From NCBI GenBank assembly GCA_029851835.1, contig JARKVD010000017.1, positions 1-64,000 on the forward strand: a DNA stretch of 64,000 bases, written 5' to 3'. The notes beneath the pieces were generated by a model. It was given only the letters and a program-made list of their open reading frames with translations. It was not told the origin of the DNA and did not search any database. The first letter of the stretch is position 1. Each line of letters opens with the position of its first letter. This document shows, piece by piece, positions 8,576 to 17,976 of the stretch. This stretch comes from Clostridium sp. (GTDB lineage Bacteria > Bacillota > Clostridia > Clostridiales > Clostridiaceae). The position numbers and the translations under genes were made by a program.

Positions 8576-9448
8576 ATGAATAATATTATTATCTCAGGCT
8601 TTAGTGATGAAATCGATAAGTGTTTCGATACTCAATTAAAAACAGCCACTGCTTTAGGAATGGATCATATCTGCCTAAGAAGTGCTGATGGTAAAGGTAT
8701 CGCAGAATATACACTTGAAGAATTCAAAAATACACTTATGCCTCAATTGGACAAGTATAACGTAAAGGTTTCAAGTATTGGAAGTCCAATTGGTAAAGTT
8801 AAAATTGATGACGAAGAGGGTTTTGAAAAACAACTTAACCAGCTTCACACATTATGTCAAATAGCAAAAGAAGTTAACTGTAAGTACATAAGAGTGTTCA
8901 GCTTTTATATTCCAGAAGGTGATGACTTCACAAAATACACATCCGAAGTTATCAGAAAATTAACTCAGTTTGTTGATATTGCTGCCCAGTATGAAATCGT
9001 TCTTATTCATGAAAATGAAAAAGATATATATGGTGACATAAAAGAAAGATGCTTAGAAATATTAAATACTATTAATAGTCCTTACTTCAGAGCTGCTTTC
9101 GATTTTGCTAACTTTGTACAATGTGGCGAAGACACAAAATTATGTTACGACCTATTAAAAGATTTTGTAGCTTACATCCACATAAAGGACGCTGTTTCTT
9201 CAGACAATGATAACGTTCCTTGTGGCACTGGTGAAGGAAAAATCGCCGAAATATTAAGACAAGCAATTGTGGAAGATGGTTATAAAGGTTTCTTAACTTT
9301 AGAACCACACCTTGTAATATTCGATTCACTTAAAGATCTTGAAATAAAAGATACTAGTGAAATCATAAAGGAAGCTAAAGCTAAAGATGGTGCTGACGGA
9401 TATAGAATCCAATATGAGGCACTTACAAATATATTAAACAGCATATAA
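8576..9448 (+). CDS. Sugar phosphate isomerase/epimerase-like TIM-barrel protein
   Basis: 290 residues, AP endonuclease 2/xylose isomerase-like TIM barrel. The usual metal ligands are in place: Glu146 (LIHENE), Asp176 (AAFDFAN), His202 (YIHIKD) and Glu243 (LTLEPH). AGGTG precedes the ATG. First gene of a four-gene rightward operon with two Gfo/Idh/MocA dehydrogenases and a second TIM-barrel protein. Such proteins act as IolE-like dehydratases, hydroxypyruvate isomerase-like enzymes, epimerases, or lyases of 3-keto-glycosides. Pairing with the dehydrogenases favours a role on an oxidised sugar. The exact reaction cannot be told from sequence. Confidence 0.8.
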   Translation: MNNIIISGFSDEIDKCFDTQLKTATALGMDHICLRSADGKGIAEYTLEEFKNTLMPQLDKYNVKVSSIGSPIGKVKIDDEEGFEKQLNQLHTLCQIAKEVNCKYIRVFSFYIPEGDDFTKYTSEVIRKLTQFVDIAAQYEIVLIHENEKDIYGDIKERCLEILNTINSPYFRAAFDFANFVQCGEDTKLCYDLLKDFVAYIHIKDAVSSDNDNVPCGTGEGKIAEILRQAIVEDGYKGFLTLEPHLVIFDSLKDLEIKDTSEIIKEAKAKDGADGYRIQYEALTNILNSI

Positions 9449-9475
9449 ATAGGGATTTTGAAAGGAGAAATTATC

Positions 9476-10672
9476 ATGAAAAAAATTAGATTAGGTATCG
9501 TTGGTGTTGGTGCTCAAGGTGGCGCTTACGCTGGATTTATAACAGGAAAAGGCGGTTTCCCAGGAATGCCAGCTCCAAGACAACCAGAATACGTAGAGCT
9601 AGGTGCAATCTGTGATATAGACCCAGCTAAAAAAGCTATGTGCGAAGAAAAATACCCAGAAATTCCTTTCTTCACAGATTACAAAGAAATGATAGCTTCT
9701 GGTAAAGTTGACTCTATCGTTACTTGTGTACCTCACTACTTACACCACGAAATGGCTATATATGCTATGGAGCACGGAATGAACGTTCTTGGAGAAAAGC
9801 CAGCTGGAGTTAGAGCTAAAGACGTTAGATTAATGAACGAGTGTGCAGCTGCTCACCCAGAAGTAACTTTCGGAATCATGTTCAACCAAAGAACAAACAA
9901 ATTATATCAACAAGTTAAAGCTTTAATAGCTTCAGGAGAGCTTGGAGAAATCAGAAGAACTAACTGGATCATCAACTCTTGGTGGAGACCAGACAGCTAC
10001 TATCAACAATCTGATTGGAGAGCAACTTGGGGCGGCGAAGGCGGCGGAGTTCTAGTAAACCAAGCTCCACACCAATTAGACTTATGGTTATGGATGTGCG
10101 GACTTCCATCAAAAGTTTACGCTAAAATAATCAACGGAGCTCACAGAGATATTGCAGTTGATAACGACGTAACAGTTGTTGTTGAGTATCCAAACGGAGC
10201 TACAGGTTCATTCGTTACTTCTACTCACGACCCAGTAGGAACAGACAGACTTGAAATAGACCTAGATGGTGGAAAAATCGTAGTTGAAGATAGTAAAAAA
10301 GCTACAGTTTACAGATTCAAAAACAACGAGCAACATATGAATGAAAACATGAGCATGATGGACCTTATGAAGCTTACTATGGGTAACTCTGCTGGTGGAG
10401 ACGGATTATTCACTGTTGAAACTTTCGAAAACACAGATGGATGGGGCTTCCAACACACAACAGTTATGGACAACTTTGCTCAAAACATCTTAGAAGGAAC
10501 TCCACTTCTTGCACCTGGTTCAGACGGAATTAACGGAGTTAACCTTGCAAACGCTATCTATTTATCTTCTTGGACTGGAAGAGAAGTTTCATTCCCTGTA
10601 TCTGAAGAAGAATACAATGCAGAGTTAAATAAGAGAATTGAAGAAGAAGGAAAATTCCCAGTAAGAGCATAA
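9476..10672 (+). CDS. Gfo/Idh/MocA-family NAD(P)-dependent oxidoreductase (long form)
   Basis: 398 residues from the ATG at 9476, preceded by AAAGGAG; an in-frame ATG at 9458 lacks a site. The N-terminal Rossmann fold has G-VGAQGG (10-16), GEKPAG (106-111) and the C-terminal catalytic region has NQAPHQLD with His199. It oxidises or reduces a sugar hydroxyl using a nicotinamide cofactor. The gene uses many C-ending codons (AAC, TAC, CAC), more than its neighbours at 8576 and 10707, suggesting high expression. It is 66 residues longer than the second dehydrogenase in the operon and not a close copy, so the two probably act on different substrates or steps. Confidence 0.85.
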   Translation: MKKIRLGIVGVGAQGGAYAGFITGKGGFPGMPAPRQPEYVELGAICDIDPAKKAMCEEKYPEIPFFTDYKEMIASGKVDSIVTCVPHYLHHEMAIYAMEHGMNVLGEKPAGVRAKDVRLMNECAAAHPEVTFGIMFNQRTNKLYQQVKALIASGELGEIRRTNWIINSWWRPDSYYQQSDWRATWGGEGGGVLVNQAPHQLDLWLWMCGLPSKVYAKIINGAHRDIAVDNDVTVVVEYPNGATGSFVTSTHDPVGTDRLEIDLDGGKIVVEDSKKATVYRFKNNEQHMNENMSMMDLMKLTMGNSAGGDGLFTVETFENTDGWGFQHTTVMDNFAQNILEGTPLLAPGSDGINGVNLANAIYLSSWTGREVSFPVSEEEYNAELNKRIEEEGKFPVRA

Positions 10673-10706
10673 TTATAACTCTTATTACGGGTTAAGGAGA
10701 TAGGTT

Positions 10707-11705
10707 ATGAAAAGAGCGGCAGTTATTGGTCTTGGTGATATTTCTATGGTTCACATCCCTGCATTACTAGGTCATCCTGAAATTGAGTTAGTTGCAGTAT
10801 GCGATGTGGTTAAAGAAAACAGAAGTTGGGTGCCTGAAGAAATCCCATTCTATACAGATTATATTGAAATGGTTAAGGCAGAAAAACCAGACTGTGTGCA
10901 TATTTGCCTACCACATTATCTTCATTATCCTGTTGCAAAGGAGCTTGCATCACTTGGTGTAGATATATTTTGCGAAAAGCCTCTAGCTTTAAATACAGAG
11001 GAGGCTTTCGCCTTTGCAAAGTTAGAAGAAGAATACAATGTTAAAATATGCATTTCTCTACAAAACAGAAGAAATGAAACCGTTGAGACCCTAAAAGAAA
11101 TCATTGATAGTAAAAAATATGGAAAAGTAGTAGGAATTAAGGGACATGTATTTTGGTACCGTCCAAAATCTTACTATGACATAAAACCATGGAGAGGTAA
11201 ACTTGAGACTGCTGGTGGCGGCTGCATGATAAACCAAAGTGTTCACACTCTTGATTTAATGCAGTACCTAACTGGAGACAAGGTTAAATCTATTAAGGGA
11301 TCAGTTTCTCAAATTTTAGATTACGGCATTGAAGTTGAAGATACAGCTAGTGCACGTCTATACTTTGAGAACGGTGCAGTAGGAATGTTCTTTGCTACCG
11401 TTGCAAACTACGAAAACCATAGTGTTGAGCTACATGTTAAATGCGAAAACAAAGAATTTTTAATCAGAAACAGTATTTTATATAGTATAGAAGAAGATGG
11501 ACTTGTTCAAATTGTGGAAGATGCCCGTCTACCTGGAACTAAGTTCTATTATGGTGCTTCTCACTCTAAACTTATTGCTGAATTCTATGAAGTTTTAGAA
11601 GGCAGAAGTACAACTTACATTCACCCTGCTGATGCAGTTATGTCAATAAGACTTATTGACTCTATTGTAGAAAGCAGCAAAACAAATAAACAGATTGAAT
11701 TATAA
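10707..11705 (+). CDS. Gfo/Idh/MocA-family oxidoreductase (short form)
   Basis: 332 residues. Rossmann motif near residues 8-13, EKPLAL at 90-95 and GGCMINQSVHTLDL with probable catalytic His180. The start is set by AAGGAG upstream of the ATG. It lies 34 bases after the first dehydrogenase and just before the second TIM-barrel gene, whose ribosome binding site overlaps its stop codon, implying translational coupling. It could return the reducing equivalents taken by the first dehydrogenase, as in oxidise-cleave-reduce schemes for 3-keto-glycosides, or act on a separate polyol or sugar. The substrate is unknown. Confidence 0.83.
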   Translation: MKRAAVIGLGDISMVHIPALLGHPEIELVAVCDVVKENRSWVPEEIPFYTDYIEMVKAEKPDCVHICLPHYLHYPVAKELASLGVDIFCEKPLALNTEEAFAFAKLEEEYNVKICISLQNRRNETVETLKEIIDSKKYGKVVGIKGHVFWYRPKSYYDIKPWRGKLETAGGGCMINQSVHTLDLMQYLTGDKVKSIKGSVSQILDYGIEVEDTASARLYFENGAVGMFFATVANYENHSVELHVKCENKEFLIRNSILYSIEEDGLVQIVEDARLPGTKFYYGASHSKLIAEFYEVLEGRSTTYIHPADAVMSIRLIDSIVESSKTNKQIEL

Positions 11706-11718
11706 GGAGATGACTACC

Positions 11719-12585
11719 ATGAAAAAAGGTTTAGTAGGCGTTCAGATGATGATGCTTAAGAAAAAAGTTGAAGAAATGGGAGTATATGAGGTTTTCAGAA
11801 AATTATCTGAAATGGGCTTCCACTGCGTTGAGGTTAGCCAAATACCAATGACTCCAGAAAACGTTGCTGAAATGAAAAGAGGATGTGCAGACTTCGGTAT
11901 TAAAATAGCTGCTCTTTCTGCTGCTGTTGAGCCAATGCCAGGAATGCCAGGAGAGTCTTTACAAACTGATTTCGATAAAATCGTTGCTGACTGTAAAGAA
12001 CTTAACTGTAACTTCTTAAGAGTTGGAATGCTTCCATTCCACTACATGTCTAGCAAAGAAGGGGCTATGACTTTCGTTGCTAAAATGGAAGAGTTAGCTG
12101 GTAAACTTGCTGAGCATAACATAGAGTTATACTACCACAACCACCACGCAGAGTTCAGAAAATATGATGGAGAATACTTACTTGATATCATCAAGAACAA
12201 CACTTCTCACATCGGATTCGAGCTTGATGTTCACTGGATTCAAAGAGGAGGAGAAAACCCAATTACTTTCGTTAAGAAATATACTGACAGAGTTAAACTT
12301 CTTCATCTTAAAGACTACAGAACTGGTGAGTTTGTAATGCCAGAAGTTAAAGGACCAGAAGACTTCATGAAGGTTATGGAGAACTTTAATAAAATTACTC
12401 AATTTGCTGAGCTTGGTCAAGGTTCATTACCAATGAAGGAAATCGTTGAAGCTGGTTTAGAAGCTGGAAGTAAGTTCTTCCTAATCGAACAAGATGATAC
12501 TTATGGAAGAGATCCATTCGAGAGCTTAGAAATGAGCAGAGATCACCTATACTCTCTTGGATTCAAGGATATGTTTAACCTATAA
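11719..12585 (+). CDS. Second sugar phosphate isomerase/epimerase-like TIM-barrel protein
   Basis: 288 residues from the ATG at 11719 (AAGGAG eight bases upstream); in-frame ATGs at 11695 and 11710 overlap the previous gene or the ribosome binding site. Metal ligands visible: Glu145 (HNHHAEF), Asp170 (FELDVHW), His196 (LLHLKDY) and Glu231 (AELGQG). It differs clearly from the 8576 product and is probably a second activity. Codon choice (AAC, TAC, TTC) suggests strong expression. The operon ends in a terminator directly after it. Confidence 0.8.
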   Translation: MKKGLVGVQMMMLKKKVEEMGVYEVFRKLSEMGFHCVEVSQIPMTPENVAEMKRGCADFGIKIAALSAAVEPMPGMPGESLQTDFDKIVADCKELNCNFLRVGMLPFHYMSSKEGAMTFVAKMEELAGKLAEHNIELYYHNHHAEFRKYDGEYLLDIIKNNTSHIGFELDVHWIQRGGENPITFVKKYTDRVKLLHLKDYRTGEFVMPEVKGPEDFMKVMENFNKITQFAELGQGSLPMKEIVEAGLEAGSKFFLIEQDDTYGRDPFESLEMSRDHLYSLGFKDMFNL

Positions 12586-12598
12586 TATAATAAAAAAG

Positions 12599-12630
12599 AA
12601 AGGTTGTTCACTTCGAACAACCTTTTTTTT
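12599..12630 (+). terminator. Terminator of the TIM-barrel/dehydrogenase operon
   Basis: AAAGGTTGTTC (12599-12609), loop acttc, GAACAACCTTT (12615-12625), then a run of Ts. The preceding A-run means it may also work on the minus strand for the gene ending at 12669. Confidence 0.9.
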
Positions 12631-12668
12631 ATTTAAATCTATATTAAAAATATCTATATGTATTTTTT

Positions 12669-13010
12669 TTAATATTCTACCTTGTCATTCAGGGTATTTA
12701 AGTATTCCATTCTACATTCATATTGTTTTATGGTTAATGAACCTAATTGTGTTTGACTATATATAACTGCAGTATTTTCAATTTCACAAAACTCTTCAAA
12801 TTTTATATCTAAATTTTCTTCCTTTGAGTATTTATTTAGGATTTTAACGTATTCTCCAACTTTATTAAAGTGTTTTTTGTGAAGATACACAAACGGTATC
12901 ATTAACATAAACATAATTCCATTTGTTGTATACATAAATATACTTAAATTTGACTTTGCTTTTTTTATATGATTTTCAATAGCACTACAATAATTTTCAA
13001 TATTTAACAT
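12669..13010 (-). CDS. Small hypothetical protein with one membrane segment
   Basis: 113 residues. GGTGGAG precedes the ATG at good spacing, which supports a real gene. A hydrophobic stretch at about residues 24-42 (FMYTTNGIMFMLMIPFVY) is a likely transmembrane helix; the rest is charged and helical. I recognise no family. It lies tail-to-tail with the sugar operon and next to the exporter locus, with no clear link to either. Confidence 0.5.
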   Translation of the reverse strand: MLNIENYCSAIENHIKKAKSNLSIFMYTTNGIMFMLMIPFVYLHKKHFNKVGEYVKILNKYSKEENLDIKFEEFCEIENTAVIYSQTQLGSLTIKQYECRMEYLNTLNDKVEY

Positions 13011-13180
13011 ATAATCTCCACCTTTTTTATTGTATATAATATTCTATCATACAATATGTGGATATTGTAATTATATTGCATATTAAATCTCCCTACTGCT
13101 AAAATAACCTCTTATACTTGATGCTATCTTTTGCAATTTTAAATTATTCAATCCATTTAAATCAATCCATGTAATTAGAA

Positions 13181-15064
13181 CTACTTCTTAAATAAACTCA
13201 ACAGACGGTCCCAAAATCCAACTTCTTCTTCTACTTCTTTTACTTCTTCTACCACTGGAGCTTTAATCTCTTCTGTCGACATGATAAACTGAACTGATCC
13301 CATATTAGTATTTCTAGGATCTACAAAGGAAACTGCGTCAAAATTTCCCCCACTATATTTGTTTATCAGATCATCAACGGTATCCTCCATAACCTGTGGC
13401 ATGTCCTTTGTACCTTCTTCAAATTCTTTGGTACCCTTTGCTAAGGTTGCACTTCCTTCACCTGCTTGCTGTACTCCATCCGTATATAAATTAGCTCCCT
13501 GAAATAACTTGCCACTCCCCTCTGTAATAGCTTTTACCCCCTTGGAATACTGAACTAAGCCTCCATGGAAATCATTATAGCTTGAAGCTAATGTTCCTAA
13601 ACCTTGTTGTAATTCCTTCATAGTTTCTTCTATATTTACTTCTTCTAAGGATGTTGAAAGCTGCTGTGACATCTGCTTTAGTCCCTCTCTCACCTGTCCA
13701 ATTCCATAAGCTAAAGATGTATTCTCCATCCCTACTGTTGGAGTAGGATTTAAAGCATTATCTAAAGCTTCAAACATAGGTTTAACACCTTCATATACAC
13801 CTTGTATTCTTTGTATATCCTCGTAGGATTTCATTAGCTTCTGATACATTGAGAGAGCAACGGGATCTCCTGCTGCATTAGCCATAGCCCCTTGTAAGGC
13901 TCCTAATTCTTCATTAGACAAAGTATTAGCCGAGCCCTTAATTGTTTCATCTAAAACACCATAGGACATCTTAAATCCATTATAAAGCCCTGTAATTCCA
14001 TCTTGAACCTGTCCAAGAGCATCAGCTAATTGATCTAATACTAAAGGTAGTGATTTTAGCTCACTTAAGCCTTGAATATCCCCTGCTACCAATTGACCAC
14101 TTATGGTACTAAGGGCATTATTAATTTCTGATGAAGCAACGGCAAGTAGCTCTCCATTGCTATCTAGCTGCTGAAGTCCCCCTTCTAATTGAGCAATTCC
14201 ATCCTTTAGATCCTTTCCCCCATTGGTTAATTCCTTCATTCCATCATTAAGCTGCTGTGCACCTTCATTTAATTGCTTAACAGCATCTGTGATTTTCTCC
14301 ATTTCAGAAGTGATTTCATCAATTTTAAAATCCTCAGTATTAATATTCATACTATAAGGTACTGCAGCAATAGAGAAGCCTTTCATGGTAAATTCTTTTA
14401 CCTGTGCTTCTATAGTATAATCTGCATCAGTGCCTGGCATCACTGTAAAGGTAAGATTCTGACTTTCTCCAGCCTCTGCCACCGTGGCACCTTCAGCCTT
14501 TATATTTGTACACTTATTAGGATCTAAGGCTACTGAAATCTGCATAAGATAATTTTCATAAAATGCACTATCTACATCAGGATTTCTAGATGTTTTTAAT
14601 CTTATCTTCAAATTCCCAGAGGTCCCTCCTAATTTTTCTGGAGAGATTTTTTCATTATTTAAAAAGTATTCTATATCCACCTTCCAAGGAAGCTGCGAAG
14701 TTGAAGCTCCTTGGTAATAGAATTTTCCTTTTTCACCTTGAAAGCTTAATATATCATTGTTATAGCTAATCTCCTCAAGATTGGTCAAATTCTCTATACT
14801 CTCATAATGGCCATAATCTTTGATTGTTAATGGCTCCTTTATATCAAACACATTAACAACCTGAACATCTCTTATAGAACCATCACCTGCAAGCTTAGCA
14901 TAGACATTTTCATTCTTAATAAAGGCCTCATTGGTAACACTTTCCTTCTCATCCTTTGCAGTAGATTTCTCATCTGCAAATGCCGGTGCCATACCTAAAT
15001 TAAAAGCTAATGAAGAAACCACCGCTAAAGATATTATACGTTTTTTAGAGTTTTCTAATTTCAT
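13181..15064 (-). CDS. Secreted YhgE/Pip-like coiled protein, partner of MMPL exporter
   Basis: 627 residues. Signal peptide at 1-30 (KKRIISLAVVSSLAF then AFADE). A beta-rich N-terminal third is followed by a long helical region with repeated L-x-x-G-x-x-x-L units (QLNDGMKELTNGGKDLKDG), the spaced-glycine repeat of YhgE/Pip-type proteins. It ends with a short amphipathic tail (WDRLLSLFKK). The start overlaps the stop of the exporter gene (TAATG), so the two are translationally coupled and probably form one envelope complex. The N-terminal part may be periplasm-like adaptor material; its exact role is unknown. Confidence 0.7.
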   Translation of the reverse strand: MKLENSKKRIISLAVVSSLAFNLGMAPAFADEKSTAKDEKESVTNEAFIKNENVYAKLAGDGSIRDVQVVNVFDIKEPLTIKDYGHYESIENLTNLEEISYNNDILSFQGEKGKFYYQGASTSQLPWKVDIEYFLNNEKISPEKLGGTSGNLKIRLKTSRNPDVDSAFYENYLMQISVALDPNKCTNIKAEGATVAEAGESQNLTFTVMPGTDADYTIEAQVKEFTMKGFSIAAVPYSMNINTEDFKIDEITSEMEKITDAVKQLNEGAQQLNDGMKELTNGGKDLKDGIAQLEGGLQQLDSNGELLAVASSEINNALSTISGQLVAGDIQGLSELKSLPLVLDQLADALGQVQDGITGLYNGFKMSYGVLDETIKGSANTLSNEELGALQGAMANAAGDPVALSMYQKLMKSYEDIQRIQGVYEGVKPMFEALDNALNPTPTVGMENTSLAYGIGQVREGLKQMSQQLSTSLEEVNIEETMKELQQGLGTLASSYNDFHGGLVQYSKGVKAITEGSGKLFQGANLYTDGVQQAGEGSATLAKGTKEFEEGTKDMPQVMEDTVDDLINKYSGGNFDAVSFVDPRNTNMGSVQFIMSTEEIKAPVVEEVKEVEEEVGFWDRLLSLFKK

Positions 15065-17154
15065 TATTTATTTGCCTCCTTCATTGTAAGTTTTTTATCT
15101 TTATTTTTTTCTTCTTTATAAAACTTTGCCTTCCATGTGGTATATGGAAGCACTGGATCAACAATTAAAATTAAGGCTGGAAGTAATAAAGTAACACACC
15201 CTAGTGCCATCAAAGGTCCTCGTCCAATCAATTCTCCCATAGCCTTAACAATTACATTGGTTGAAAGAAGCATTAAGCAAAATCCAGACAATGATAAGGT
15301 TATGGCAGAAATTAAAATAGAACCAAAAATATTGCTAATGGTATTTATCATAGCTGTTTTCTTATCCATTACCTTTCGGTGCTCCATGTACTTATCCGTT
15401 AACAGAATAGCATAATCCACCGTTGCCCCCATCTGTACTGTACTAACTATTAAATATCCTATATAGCTTAAGCCCTCACCCATAAAATAAGGTATGGCCA
15501 TGTTAATCCATATTGAGGATTTAATAGTTAAAATCAAAGGTATTGGTAGAAGCCAACTTTTAGTCATTATGGCTAAAATCATATAAATACTTATCATGGT
15601 AATAATATTTACTACCACATTGTCCTTCTCCACATAAACCTTCATATCATACATATTGGCACTCTGACCACAAGTATAATGCTGTCCTGGATAATATTTT
15701 TCTGCTATATTGCGAATACTTTCTACAGTTTCAAAGGTTTCCTTGCTTTCATAATCACCATTTATAGAAATAATAATTCGTGCGTAATTATCAGAGTAAA
15801 ACTGACTCACATCACTATTGGATAATAGCTCTGTAGGAATTTTATTACTTACCATTGCAGTATAAGAAACTATACTGGTCACATATTCTAACTTCTCTAA
15901 TTCTTCACAAAGAATGGCTTCCTTAGTGCTGCTTTCCCTTGGAACTAATAGAACCATAGAGTTAATCTTTCCAAATCTTTCTTCTATTTTATACTTTTCA
16001 CTTCCCTTTTCTACTCCATTTTCAATGCCATAAAAAAACTCATTACGATTTTGAGCCATATAGCTTGGGATAATAATAATAGTTAAGAGAATCATTACTG
16101 GAACAAGTATCCTTATAACCTTTTGTCCCATAGTACTAAACTTAGGTAAAAAACTGCCATGATGGGTTTTATCAATCCACTTACTTCCTACAAGAAGAAG
16201 GGCAGGTAGCAATACCATTACACAGGTAAAACTTAACAGTACCCCCTTTACTAAGCTTATCCCCATATCAGATCCAATCCTAAACTGCATAAATAGAAGG
16301 GCTATAAATCCAAATAGGGTTGTGAGCATACTAGCTGAAATAGATTTTCCTGAGGCAACTACAGCTAACTTTATAGCTTCCTGTGGAGATTTACCTTCTT
16401 CCTTATACCCATTAAAGCTATGTAATAAAAATATTACATAATCAATAGATACGGCTAACTGAAGCACTGGAGCCGCTGCTAAAGTCACAAAGGATATATC
16501 CCCTAAAAAGTAACTTGTACCTAAATTAATCAACACCGCCGCACCCATAGTTATTAAGAAAAATAATGGTTCTGCCCAGCTAGTTGTTGCAAGTATCAAA
16601 ATCACTATAAGTAAGGGTCCAAGAATAATAACAGCATTAGCTGCCTCTTGTGATGCCGTTGACTGAGCTAAGGCTTGATCTGCTGCAGCTCCTGATATAC
16701 TACACTCCTTACCAACAGCTTCGCGGATAGATTCAATAGCCGACTGTTCATGTCCCTCTTCCACTGTTACCATAAACAGTGCGCTGGAATCCTTATAATA
16801 AGATTCAACGGTTTCCTTATCTTGCATGTCTAAAGGCACCTTTAAATCCAAAGTATCATCTAGCCAAATAACTTCACTTACATGATCAGCTTCTTCAATT
16901 TCAGTCTTAATGGTCTTTGCTTCCATTAAAGATATATTTTCAACCATTACATTTAAATTTGGAATAGGCTGAGAAAATTCTTCTTCCATCTTTGAAATAG
17001 CTATGGTTGAATTGGCATCCTTAGGAAGATAATCCAATACATTATAATTAATCGGCACATAAAAGAACATTACTGCACTGATTAACATAGTAATAATAAA
17101 AAATGAAATGATTCCCTTTTTTCTTCTTACTATAAACTCTGATAAATATTTCAT
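15064..17154 (-). CDS. MMPL/RND-family membrane exporter
   Basis: 696 residues from the ATG at 17154 (GGAGG eight bases upstream). Two homologous halves, each with one transmembrane helix, a large outside domain and five further helices, as in MMPL/RND transporters. The paired G/A-x-x-x-D-Y signatures are AVSIDYVIFLLHSF in the first half and GATVDYAILLTDKY in the second; the aspartates are the expected proton-relay residues. It most likely exports a lipid, lipopeptide or hydrophobic toxic compound. It is divergent from a TetR regulator, which probably represses it, and is coupled to the YhgE-like gene. Confidence 0.85.
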   Translation of the reverse strand: MKYLSEFIVRRKKGIISFFIITMLISAVMFFYVPINYNVLDYLPKDANSTIAISKMEEEFSQPIPNLNVMVENISLMEAKTIKTEIEEADHVSEVIWLDDTLDLKVPLDMQDKETVESYYKDSSALFMVTVEEGHEQSAIESIREAVGKECSISGAAADQALAQSTASQEAANAVIILGPLLIVILILATTSWAEPLFFLITMGAAVLINLGTSYFLGDISFVTLAAAPVLQLAVSIDYVIFLLHSFNGYKEEGKSPQEAIKLAVVASGKSISASMLTTLFGFIALLFMQFRIGSDMGISLVKGVLLSFTCVMVLLPALLLVGSKWIDKTHHGSFLPKFSTMGQKVIRILVPVMILLTIIIIPSYMAQNRNEFFYGIENGVEKGSEKYKIEERFGKINSMVLLVPRESSTKEAILCEELEKLEYVTSIVSYTAMVSNKIPTELLSNSDVSQFYSDNYARIIISINGDYESKETFETVESIRNIAEKYYPGQHYTCGQSANMYDMKVYVEKDNVVVNIITMISIYMILAIMTKSWLLPIPLILTIKSSIWINMAIPYFMGEGLSYIGYLIVSTVQMGATVDYAILLTDKYMEHRKVMDKKTAMINTISNIFGSILISAITLSLSGFCLMLLSTNVIVKAMGELIGRGPLMALGCVTLLLPALILIVDPVLPYTTWKAKFYKEEKNKDKKLTMKEANK

Positions 17155-17197
17155 AATGTCCACCTCCTATAAAGTACAGTTGATTTTAAATAAACAC

Positions 17198-17229
17198 TTG
17201 TTTACAAAACAACATATATTCATTATAAT
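17198..17229 (+). promoter_or_regulatory. tetR promoter with overlapping palindromic operator
   Basis: TTTACA (17201-17206), a 17-bp spacer and TATAAT (17224-17229) form a near-consensus promoter for the TetR gene. A perfect inverted repeat, TTGTTT-aca-AAACAA (17198-17212), overlaps its -35 box and lies between the divergent genes, so it is the natural candidate for autorepression and control of the exporter. Confidence 0.7.
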
Positions 17230-17323
17230 AAGGGTAAAAGGACAAGACAATAATTAAACTAATGGTCCTTTGTATGTTAATATACATACTCATATAATAC
17301 TGTTGAAGAGAGAGAGAATATTT

Positions 17324-17893
17324 ATGGAAAATTCACAATTGAATCATTTAGATCGTCGTTCAAAATACTCACAAAAAATGATCCGTGAGGCTCTATTTAA
17401 ATTACTAGATGAAAAAAATTTATCTTCTATTACTGTAACGGATGTATGCCGCCTTGCAGATGTAAACCGTGGAACCTTTTACAAGTATTATAAAGACGTT
17501 CCTGATCTTTTTTCACAAATCAAAACTGCGTTTTTTCAAGAAATTCACCACATGATGAATTCAAGTGATTTATCGAATTTAGATAGTATATATCTAAATA
17601 TTTTGAAGTCTATTAAGGGAAATAAAGATTTAGTAAGGGTAATTCAAAAATGTAACCACCTCTCCACCACTGTTGAAGAAATAAAAATATTATTAAAGGA
17701 TAACATTGTAAGTAACATCAAGGGTGCTAAACCCCATGCTACCTATGAAGAAGTTGAATATATCTTAGAATTTCTCATTGGTGGTGGTGCAAATGTAATA
17801 AATCAGTGGGTTTATACTAATATGTCCATCCCTATAGAACAAATTCATAAACTTTTAGTTACTGCCACCAACGCCAGTCTAAATTCTTTATAA
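17324..17893 (+). CDS. TetR-family transcriptional regulator
   Basis: 189 residues from the ATG at 17324, chosen for the purine-rich GAGAGAGAG upstream; an upstream in-frame start at 17270 would give an atypical leader. The helix-turn-helix reads ITVTDVCRLADVNRGTFYKYYKD, a clear TetR DNA-binding domain. The C-terminal ligand-binding domain is of the usual size. Divergent from the MMPL exporter gene, with a palindrome on the shared promoter, so it probably senses an exported compound. Confidence 0.88.
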   Translation: MENSQLNHLDRRSKYSQKMIREALFKLLDEKNLSSITVTDVCRLADVNRGTFYKYYKDVPDLFSQIKTAFFQEIHHMMNSSDLSNLDSIYLNILKSIKGNKDLVRVIQKCNHLSTTVEEIKILLKDNIVSNIKGAKPHATYEEVEYILEFLIGGGANVINQWVYTNMSIPIEQIHKLLVTATNASLNSL

Positions 17894-17976
17894 ATCTTAA
17901 CAAAACTACTATATAAATAATATACTTATATAATACTTTCTTTATAAATAAATTTTCTTTATATACAAATACATAA

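Noticed and set aside
12700-12720. Family B-like word (CATTCTACATTC)
   Set aside because: It is inside the coding sequence of the 12669 gene with no hairpin beside it; probably chance.
17154-17230. Minus-strand promoter for the MMPL gene
   Set aside because: One must exist, but no -35/-10 pair of good quality could be fixed from the sequence.
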